Shown here: positions 1-4,653 of the stretch, piece after piece
Numbering within the stretch: the first letter of the stretch is position 1
Layout: each line of letters starts with the position of its first letter
Assembly (NCBI GenBank): GCA_025450475.1
Contig: JANWHJ010000048.1
Location: 1-7,052, forward strand
Length of the DNA stretch: 7,052 nucleotides
DNA from: Nitrososphaera sp.
Lineage (GTDB): Archaea; Thermoproteota; Nitrososphaeria; Nitrososphaerales; Nitrososphaeraceae
Reading direction: 5' to 3'
The notes under the pieces: model-generated
What the model saw: the letters and a program-made list of their open reading frames with translations, nothing else
Database searches by the model: none
Told to the model about the DNA's origin: nothing
Made by a program: the position numbers and the translations under genes

Positions 1-125
1 AGGGCAGGAACTATGCGTACAAGCCTGTCGTTCTGTCAAATGCCGGCCAGATTTCGCTTGGCGACAGAAAGCGCGTGCAAGTTCATGATTTTTCCAACTT
101 TTCGCTAAAGGCAAGGATAATTTAG
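1..125 (+). CDS. 3' end of an unrecognised protein-coding gene (partial)
   Basis: Reading from base 3, an open frame of 40 codons runs in from the left edge and stops at TAG 123-125. The visible C-terminus includes the stretches NYAYKPVVLSNAGQISLGD and FSNFSLKARII, alternating polar and hydrophobic residues as in beta strands, with a basic tail. The two other plus frames hit stops earlier (TGA just after 85, TAA at about 106) and read less naturally. I do not recognise the family, and no domain can be assigned from 40 residues. It ends about 100 bp before the FtsZ-like gene, with T-rich promoter-like sequence between, so it is probably a separate transcription unit. Confidence 0.5.
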   Translation, partial: GRNYAYKPVVLSNAGQISLGDRKRVQVHDFSNFSLKARII

Positions 126-157
126 ACTAGCTCAACTTTGTTACGCCGCGCGTGGTT

Positions 158-183
158 CCTTTTTAATCACCAAAGCTTTTTAA
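158..183 (+). promoter_or_regulatory. candidate TATA boxes of the FtsZ-like gene
   Basis: Two T-rich TATA-like elements occur here: CTTTTTAATC (about 159-168) and GCTTTTTAAC (about 175-184). An archaeal start about 26 bp downstream of the first would fall near 188-190, and of the second near 205. The second gives a leader of about 20 nt before the ATG at 225. The choice between them cannot be made by eye. Confidence 0.3.
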
Positions 184-224
184 CATGAACCTTGTATTTG
201 TGTGCGGGGAGCTCGGGGGAACCA

Positions 225-1190
225 ATGAATGATCTTTTGATAAAGAATCCAGTGCTGCTGGTGGGCATCGGCGGCGCCGGGATCAAAATCGCTACCGCGG
301 CAAGCGCCGCTATTGAATGCAAATGCCTCTTGATAAGCAACGACAAGAAAGACTTAATCCACAACGAGAGGTTTACAGCTATTTATGTCAATTCTGGGGA
401 GTGGGTCAACCCTTCCAGCCTAAAGTTACGCTCTTTTGTGCAGGTGCACCGGAACGAGATGATAGCTGCGATGGAAGGTTATTCAACGATCATTGTCATT
501 TCAAACTTGGCAGGTCGCGCCGGAGCCGCGATGGCGCCGCTAGTGTGCAAGATGGCAAAAGAGTTAGGCACCGTAATCAGCGTCGCAATAATGCCATTCA
601 AGTTTGAGAACGACCGCATCTTCAACTCGGGAACCGCCCTCAGAAGGGTGCGCGAGGTGTCAGATTCCACAATAGTGATGGACAACGACTCGTTTCTAGA
701 CAACAACCCAGAGCTCTCTCAAGGGGAGTGCTTTGCAATAACAAACAACGCTATAGCCGAGGTGATCGGCTCAATCTCGACCGGTTCGGTGAAGCCTGAA
801 ATGAATATACTGTGCACGAGCAAAACAAGTGCCAATACTGAGTCTTCATTGCGAGACTCTGTAGCAATGTTGTATGACTCTGTGCCAGACGCAGGTAGTG
901 TAAAGAGGGCGATGGTCTATGTCATGGGCGGCGATAGGGTTCCTGTCGGCGACCTGAACAAGCTTGTAGGCTATGTACAGGGAATATTCCAGGAAGAGGA
1001 AGCGACAGAAGTCGCGATGTCTTCGATCGCGGCCAGCGACGGCGTGCGCGTGCATCTATTGGCTTCTGCCCAGCAAAAGACAAGGTTCGACCGCTATGAC
1101 CCTCTGGGAGACATTATTCCAGATGTTCTGGACTGGGACGAGCCGGATTCAGCGCCTGACATCAAGCTGGCAATTCCGAGAATAGAATAG
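225..1190 (+). CDS. divergent FtsZ/tubulin-family protein, probably catalytically impaired
   Basis: A 321-residue protein with the layout of an FtsZ/tubulin GTPase. Beta strand 1 and the first nucleotide loop read VLLVGIGGAGIKIA (residues 10-23). The place of the tubulin signature GGGTGTG is taken by SNLAGRAGAAMAP (93-105). The following LGTVISVAIMPFKFE (114-128) closely matches the FtsZ strand ending in PFxFE. Residues 139-157 (LRRVREVSDSTIVMDNDSF) match the FtsZ helix and strand ending in NDxL. The expected catalytic T7 loop (NxDxxD) reads SVKPEMNI (188-195) and lacks the acidic pair. The C-terminal domain ends in an acidic tail (WDEPDSAPD). ATG 225 is preferred over an in-frame TTG at 192 because strand 1 begins directly after it and a purine-rich GGGGGA precedes it. 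Thaumarchaeota divide mainly with Cdv proteins and often carry an FtsZ-like protein with altered motifs; this fits. A cytoskeletal or regulatory, non-hydrolysing role is inference. Confidence 0.82.
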   Translation: MNDLLIKNPVLLVGIGGAGIKIATAASAAIECKCLLISNDKKDLIHNERFTAIYVNSGEWVNPSSLKLRSFVQVHRNEMIAAMEGYSTIIVISNLAGRAGAAMAPLVCKMAKELGTVISVAIMPFKFENDRIFNSGTALRRVREVSDSTIVMDNDSFLDNNPELSQGECFAITNNAIAEVIGSISTGSVKPEMNILCTSKTSANTESSLRDSVAMLYDSVPDAGSVKRAMVYVMGGDRVPVGDLNKLVGYVQGIFQEEEATEVAMSSIAASDGVRVHLLASAQQKTRFDRYDPLGDIIPDVLDWDEPDSAPDIKLAIPRIE

Positions 1191-1191
1191 G

Positions 1192-1200
1192 TTATAATAT
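1192..1200 (+). promoter_or_regulatory. TATA-like box for the 58-residue Cys-rich gene
   Basis: TTATAATAT lies directly after the FtsZ-like stop codon, with its centre about 25 bp before the ATG at 1221. That is the spacing expected for a leaderless archaeal transcript, so the small gene could be expressed independently as well as by read-through from upstream. Confidence 0.45.
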
Positions 1201-1220
1201 CAAACGCCAAGATCGGCATC

Positions 1221-1397
1221 ATGATATCGTGTGGTTGCAGGTGCATCACTTGCAAGAGCCAGAAGCTAACGAGTCAGACCTTCGTGAGCCCAGAAGGCTA
1301 CGACGATATACACCATACTTGCAAATTATGCGGCACCCACTTCAATCACCTTGACGGCGAAACGTACGCAAAATGCGAAACCTGCAATTTTCCATGA
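1221..1397 (+). CDS. 58-residue eight-cysteine zinc-ribbon-like protein
   Basis: ATG 1221 to TGA 1395-1397 encodes 58 residues with eight cysteines. The N-terminus starts MISCGCRCITC (Cys 4, 6, 8, 11) and the C-terminal half holds CKLC (34, 37) and CETC (52, 55), the latter four arranged as a zinc ribbon (C-x2-C, 14 residues, C-x2-C). Several histidines (31, 32, 40, 43) lie near the second pair. No other frame here is as coherent. It follows the FtsZ-like gene on the same strand after a 30-bp gap that contains a TATA-like box. The partner is unknown: the ribbon could bind nucleic acid or protein, and the N-terminal CxCxC cluster could hold a second metal. It ends exactly one base before the stop codon of the convergent gene. 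Confidence 0.65.
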   Translation: MISCGCRCITCKSQKLTSQTFVSPEGYDDIHHTCKLCGTHFNHLDGETYAKCETCNFP

Positions 1398-1529
1398 TTA
1401 CCTGTCAGTCAGCTTTTTGTGGTACATGCTCTTACAAGGCTGGCCTTCTACGAGAATGAGGTCCTTCATCTTTTTCTTGTCATAAATTGACTGGTAAAAC
1501 TTGTAGCAGACTAGGCAGACTTGGATCAT
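1398..1529 (-). CDS. 43-residue CxxC microprotein at the end of the eL39-eL31 operon
   Basis: ATG (bases 1529-1527) to TAA (1400-1398) encodes 43 residues. It begins MIQVCLVCYKFYQSIYDKKK, with CxxC at 5 and 8, and carries CKSMYH near the end (Cys32, His37), a possible C2CH zinc site. The rest is lysine-rich. Its start codon overlaps the eL31 stop in the classic ATGA arrangement (1529-1526), which implies translational coupling and argues strongly that it is translated. It is not eL39, which is found separately upstream. I do not recognise the family. A ribosome- or RNA-associated role is suggested only by position and basic charge. Its stop abuts the stop of the convergent 58-residue gene with no spacer. 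Confidence 0.62.
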   Translation of the reverse strand: MIQVCLVCYKFYQSIYDKKKMKDLILVEGQPCKSMYHKKLTDR

Positions 1530-1915
1530 TTGGTTGCTACTGCATCGGCTTCTTCTGGTTTTGGTGTTTCAGTAGCCGTGGTTGTTTCTGCCGGGGAAGC
1601 TTCTGGCTTAGTTTCTTCTGCTGAAGGCGCTTCAGTTGTCGAAGGCATATCTTCGTAGAGCGACACTGTGACGACGCCGTCTTCGTCCTTGACCATCTTC
1701 ACGCGCACCTTTCTTGGGGGATGCGTCTTACCCCTAGTCCATATCTGGCGGTTGAGGCCTTGCTCGAGCTTAACATCGTCGCTCTTCATGTGCTTTGTGG
1801 CAAACTCGCGAATCATGTTGATGACCCTATCAGTACGTTTGTGCTGCGGAGTAATCCACGCGCGGCCAAGGTTTATAGTGTAAACACGTGTAAGGTTTTC
1901 TTCGACAGTCGCCAT
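1526..1915 (-). CDS. rpl31e: 50S ribosomal protein L31e (eL31)
   Basis: A 129-residue protein whose residues 1-88 match eL31 of the archaeal/eukaryotic large subunit: EENLTRVYTINLGRAW (5-20), KRTDRVINMIREFATKH (26-42), LNRQIWTRGKTHPPRKVRVK (54-73). eL31 sits near the polypeptide exit tunnel. Residues 91-129 form a low-complexity tail rich in Ala, Glu, Thr and Pro, absent from a minimal eL31 and probably disordered. ATG 1915 is chosen: the frame could open at TTG 1924, but that adds only three residues and overlaps the eL39 stop. The gene starts 5 nt after the eL39 stop and shares an ATGA overlap with the downstream microprotein, so the three genes form one operon. Confidence 0.96.
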   Translation of the reverse strand: MATVEENLTRVYTINLGRAWITPQHKRTDRVINMIREFATKHMKSDDVKLEQGLNRQIWTRGKTHPPRKVRVKMVKDEDGVVTVSLYEDMPSTTEAPSAEETKPEASPAETTTATETPKPEEADAVATK

Positions 1916-1920
1916 CTTTA

Positions 1921-2079
1921 TCAACCTACATTCACGTCAGACCTGCGCCAGAGCCTACGCTTCGGGTTTGTCCTGACGTTCCTGTTTGTCCTGATGACTA
2001 CCCACGTCGGCACCGGGCGGTTCTGCCTGGTCCGCTTCATCAAACGCTTCTTGCGTGAAGTGTTTTTCCGGGCAGCCAT
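1921..2079 (-). CDS. rpl39e: 50S ribosomal protein L39e (eL39)
   Basis: A 52-residue, very basic protein starting MAARKNTSRKKRLMKRTRQN, followed by RPVPTWVVIRTNRNVR and NPKRRLWRRSDVNV, which is the diagnostic eL39 pattern (basic N-terminal helix, PVPxWVxxxTxRxVRxNPKRRxWRR). The length matches the family's usual 51 residues. eL39 is an extended protein lining the exit tunnel of archaeal and eukaryotic ribosomes. It is the first gene of a minus-strand operon with eL31 and a CxxC microprotein, and a TATA-like box lies about 32 bp upstream of its ATG, so its mRNA is probably leaderless or has a very short leader. Confidence 0.95.
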   Translation of the reverse strand: MAARKNTSRKKRLMKRTRQNRPVPTWVVIRTNRNVRTNPKRRLWRRSDVNVG

Positions 2080-2107
2080 ATACAAACATAGGATTGATTT
2101 TTTCCGC

Positions 2108-2114
2108 TTTTTAA
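2108..2114 (-). promoter_or_regulatory. TATA-like box of the eL39-eL31 operon
   Basis: On the minus strand the sequence reads CACTTAAAAAGCGG, with TTAAAAA centred about 32 bp upstream of the eL39 ATG. This is a good match to an archaeal TATA element in position and composition. The 130-bp region to 2209 is shared with the divergent flavin reductase-like gene. Confidence 0.5.
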
Positions 2115-2167
2115 GTGTTGGCGTGCCTATTCAAAGAAAACATTTCCGATTATCTTCATTGCAAGCC

Positions 2168-2173
2168 ATATTA
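2168..2173 (+). promoter_or_regulatory. candidate TATA box of the flavin reductase-like gene
   Basis: ATATTA lies about 39 bp before the ATG at 2210. A start about 26 bp downstream would fall near 2196, giving a leader of roughly 14 nt. The inverted repeat at 2176-2195 would then lie between the TATA box and the transcription start. Confidence 0.3.
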
Positions 2174-2175
2174 GG

Positions 2176-2195
2176 AAGCATTTTCCAAAATGCTT
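2176..2195. promoter_or_regulatory. perfect 20-bp inverted repeat, candidate operator
   Basis: AAGCATTTT (2176-2184) and AAAATGCTT (2187-2195) are exact reverse complements around a CC centre. The dyad ends 14 bp before the ATG of the flavin reductase-like gene and sits where the transcription start is expected, the typical place for a repressor site. It could also form a hairpin in RNA, but the 2-nt centre makes a DNA dyad bound by a dimeric regulator more likely. Confidence 0.5.
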
Positions 2196-2209
2196 TATTG
2201 CCTGAGATC

Positions 2210-3100
2210 ATGGACAACGTGCACCGACACTTTGCCACTACCGTTGGCTTAATCACCACAAAGGGGACCAAGTACGGCCAGAACGTGATGGCCGCAGAGT
2301 GGACCATGCATGTTTCCTATGACCCCATGCTCATCGCCATTTTCCTCCACGAGTCACCGACTTACTGGAACATTGAGGAGACGCGCGTATTCGGGGTCAA
2401 CATTGCGTCGGAAGATCAAGCAGAACTGGTCAATATCGCCGGTGGCTACTCAGGTACCGAAATAGACAAGCTTGCATTACCGAACACCTTTGAAAGTTAC
2501 CGCGCACAGCACATCGACGTTCCTATGCTGCAGGGATGCTCACTGAATGCCGAATGCAGGGTTACGGTGATTAGGAAAATGGGCGACCATATCATGGTGG
2601 TGGGAAAAGCACTGAGCGCGAAATTTGACGAAGAAAATCTCCCTCTTATATACACCAGAGGCAACTACCGAAAGCTGTCCCGGTCGAAAATACCATCAGG
2701 TAGAAAAGCCAAGCGGATAACTCCTGCTCAAATGTCACAATTCAGAAAAATGTCAGGCGGCCAGTTTGTCCTAAAGGCAGCCGCCGCGGTGATAAGGCAG
2801 AGAAACGAGATATTGCTCGAAAAATTCGCCGATGGGTGGATTCTACCGATGGTTGCCGTTCGCAAGGGGGATAATTACAAGGAGGTGTTGGAGAAGCATC
2901 TTAATTCCATCGGTATGTCAGTCAGTGCCGGGATAATCCGGGGGATCGCGCGAATGACGCTTAGAGAGGGTAAGACAGAACTTCGCGCTAATTTTATCAT
3001 ATTTGACTGCAAGCACCATCTACCTGGCAGCAATAATGCGGCATGGTTTTCACGGCTGCCAAAGAACATCGTCCTAAGAGCTTTGCTTGAGGATCCCTGA
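2210..3100 (+). CDS. flavin reductase-like FMN-binding protein with degenerate Nudix-like C-terminal domain
   Basis: A 296-residue protein. Residues 1-150 match the flavin reductase-like split-barrel family: HRHFATTVGLITTKG (5-19), GQNVMAAEWTMHVSYDP (23-39), FGVNIASEDQAELVNIAGGY (61-80) and a later strand IMVVGKA (128-134). Such proteins bind FMN and pass electrons from NAD(P)H or serve as flavin-binding partners. After a basic linker (152-182), residues 184-296 resemble a Nudix fold (VIRQRNEILLEKFADGWILP), but the Nudix box is lost: GDNYKEVLEKHLNSIGM (220-236) has KH and SI where RE and EE are needed. The open frame extends far upstream to 1721, but that part is antisense to eL31 and eL39; ATG 2210 immediately precedes the conserved N-terminus. 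The substrate is unknown. Its 3' end overlaps the convergent aminotransferase by 27 bp. Confidence 0.88.
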   Translation: MDNVHRHFATTVGLITTKGTKYGQNVMAAEWTMHVSYDPMLIAIFLHESPTYWNIEETRVFGVNIASEDQAELVNIAGGYSGTEIDKLALPNTFESYRAQHIDVPMLQGCSLNAECRVTVIRKMGDHIMVVGKALSAKFDEENLPLIYTRGNYRKLSRSKIPSGRKAKRITPAQMSQFRKMSGGQFVLKAAAAVIRQRNEILLEKFADGWILPMVAVRKGDNYKEVLEKHLNSIGMSVSAGIIRGIARMTLREGKTELRANFIIFDCKHHLPGSNNAAWFSRLPKNIVLRALLEDP

Positions 3101-4405
3101 CTGCACTATCTTCTCCGTAGCCTCAAGCAATCGCCTGACATCGTTCACATTGTGGGCGAACGAAAACGCCCCCATCTTAGTCGGCAAGAAGAATATCCCG
3201 TGGTCAGCCATCAGAGCAAGGTGATATCTTGCTAGAAGACCTTTGTCGGAAGTTGCGACATCGTTTGCGTCCTGTACCACTTCCTTGCCAAAATGTGTCA
3301 AAAAGATCGAGCCCAAGCCCGTTACTTGGCACGGGATCTTGATTTCTGCAAATATCTTGCTCAGACCTTTCCTTGCCATGCAGCCCAGATTATCTATCTC
3401 TGCATACACGCCTTTGTTCTTTTTCAAGAAGTTCAGGGTGGCGAGACCTGCCGTCATTGTGACAGGGTTGGCGGAAAACGTGCCGCCGCCGATGGCGCAG
3501 CGCGCCTCTTTGTCCCTTATCGACACCGGGTCTGCAAGCGACATGATCTCCTTCTTGCCGCACACTATGCCTATCGGCATTCCGCCGCCGCATATCTTGC
3601 CCAGAGTAAACAAGTCCGGCTCTATCCTGAATACGCTTGCTGCGCCGTGAAGCGACAACCGAAAACCAGTGACGATTTCATCAAGTATCAACAAGCTGCC
3701 GTTCTTGTTTGCAAATTCCTGTAGCCCCTTCAGGTAGCCTTCAGTCGGGGGGATGCAGCCTGCGCCGCCGAGTACCGGTTCGATTATAATACAAGCAAGG
3801 TCGTCCTTGATAGTTTCTAGCACCTTGAGAGATGCTTCTAAGTTGTTGAACGGTAATGACTCGACATATTGGCCTTCATCTTGCACGAGGCCAGGGCCTT
3901 CCTCAGCCTCAAACGGGTAGTTGACTGTCTGCATGAGTGTCGTGTTAAATCCGTGCCATCCACCTAATGCCTTTGCAATCACGCGCTTGCCAGTCCTTGC
4001 GCGGGCGAGCCTGACCGCATACATTGTGGCTTCAGAGCCGGTGGTGCTAAAGCGCATCATTTCCGCCCTTGGCATCAGATTTTGAATTGTCTCTGCCAGC
4101 TCGACACTCACGTCGTTGACAGTGCCATACAGCGTGCCGTTCTGAATTTGCGCAGCCAATGCATTTACAACCGATCTAGGCGAATGCCCCAGGATGAGCG
4201 CCCAGTGGCCCATCCAGTAGTCTGTATATTGATTGCCATCGACGTCATGCAGCGCTTTGCCCTTGGCGGAGTTTACAAAAAATGGATAAGGCTCAAAATA
4301 TCGAATGTTGTGACTGATGCCGCCAGGGAAAACCTTTGCAGCTCGGGAATACAGGCGCTTTGATTTGATCGTCTTGCGCTCGTAGTTCTTAACGTAATCC
4401 CGCAT
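3074..4405 (-). CDS. class III PLP aminotransferase, glutamate-1-semialdehyde 2,1-aminomutase (HemL)-like
   Basis: A 443-residue fold-type I PLP enzyme of full family length. Motifs: FPGGISHNIRYFEPYPFFV (26-44), the GSAM-type N-terminal signature; DVDGNQYTDYWMG (54-66); LGHSP (72-76); the cofactor-phosphate loop STTGSEATMYAVRLARARTG (120-139); WHGFN (150-154) where the aromatic stacks on PLP; LDEIVTGFR (241-249) with Asp242 binding the pyridine nitrogen; and TLGKICGGGMPIG (267-279) with Lys270 as the Schiff-base lysine. GGTFSANPVTMTAG (307-320) is the second phosphate-binding segment. GSAM makes 5-aminolevulinate for tetrapyrroles from glutamate-1-semialdehyde, but no other haem/cobalamin gene is nearby and several positions differ from classical HemL (WHG for YHG, TGSEAT for SGTEAT), so a paralogue with another amino substrate is possible. 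A TATA-like box about 31 bp upstream suggests a leaderless mRNA. Confidence 0.9.
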   Translation of the reverse strand: MRDYVKNYERKTIKSKRLYSRAAKVFPGGISHNIRYFEPYPFFVNSAKGKALHDVDGNQYTDYWMGHWALILGHSPRSVVNALAAQIQNGTLYGTVNDVSVELAETIQNLMPRAEMMRFSTTGSEATMYAVRLARARTGKRVIAKALGGWHGFNTTLMQTVNYPFEAEEGPGLVQDEGQYVESLPFNNLEASLKVLETIKDDLACIIIEPVLGGAGCIPPTEGYLKGLQEFANKNGSLLILDEIVTGFRLSLHGAASVFRIEPDLFTLGKICGGGMPIGIVCGKKEIMSLADPVSIRDKEARCAIGGGTFSANPVTMTAGLATLNFLKKNKGVYAEIDNLGCMARKGLSKIFAEIKIPCQVTGLGSIFLTHFGKEVVQDANDVATSDKGLLARYHLALMADHGIFFLPTKMGAFSFAHNVNDVRRLLEATEKIVQSGILKQSS

Positions 4406-4432
4406 TGACTAGCTGCCTGAAGGCTGATTCCT

Positions 4433-4439
4433 CTATAAT
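4433..4439 (-). promoter_or_regulatory. TATA-like box of the aminotransferase gene
   Basis: The minus strand reads GATTATAGAG, centred about 31 bp upstream of the ATG at 4405, the spacing for a nearly leaderless archaeal transcript. Confidence 0.45.
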
Positions 4440-4450
4440 CCTTTGTTTTT

Positions 4451-4473
4451 GGCCGCACGTTTAATTATCGGCC
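4451..4473. promoter_or_regulatory. TATA-like box flanked by a short inverted repeat in the divergent promoter
   Basis: TTTAATTAT (4460-4468) lies about 32 bp before the ATG at 4496 and is the best TATA candidate of the 51-residue gene. It is bracketed by GGCCG (4451-4455) and CGGCC (4469-4473), an exact 5-bp inverted repeat with 13 bp between. Arms this short can arise by chance, but bracketing a TATA box in a 90-bp divergent promoter would suit a repressor or activator site. Confidence 0.4.
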
Positions 4474-4495
4474 GTACAGATGTCGTCATTGCGCG

Positions 4496-4651
4496 ATGAA
4501 CTGCTTGAAATGCTTCCACCCCCATCAAGCCCACGAATTCAACAAGGGCGGAGAAAATTCGCTTCTGCGCGTTGGCCGGTGCTTGGTGCCGGAATGCGAA
4601 TGCCACCAATACATCGACAAGATAGAAAGGATAGACGAAGATTTGCTCTGA
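4496..4651 (+). CDS. 51-residue zinc-finger-like microprotein
   Basis: ATG 4496 to TGA 4649-4651 encodes 51 residues: it opens MNCLKCFHPHQAHEF and later has RCLVPECECHQYIDKIE with an acidic end. Cys 3, 6, 29, 34 and 36 plus His 8, 10 and 13 form a C-x2-C...C-x4-C-x-C pattern that can bind one zinc, perhaps two. Small proteins with this CxxCxH...CxC layout recur in archaeal and bacterial genomes, mostly without known function. A TATA-like box lies about 32 bp upstream, which suggests a leaderless mRNA. An overlapping frame in the same region starting at 4480 is open for longer but has no comparable motif. The stop is 2 bp from the stop of the convergent membrane-protein gene. Nucleic-acid or protein binding is a guess. 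Confidence 0.66.
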   Translation: MNCLKCFHPHQAHEFNKGGENSLLRVGRCLVPECECHQYIDKIERIDEDLL

Positions 4652-4653
4652 TT

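Noticed and set aside
1721..2209. Long upstream extension of the flavin reductase-like frame (to 459 residues)
   Set aside because: It is antisense to eL31 and eL39, has no family similarity, and the conserved N-terminus starts directly after ATG 2210.
3243..3724. Plus-strand frames of 135 and 143 residues inside the aminotransferase
   Set aside because: They are antisense shadows of a full-length enzyme with all catalytic motifs.
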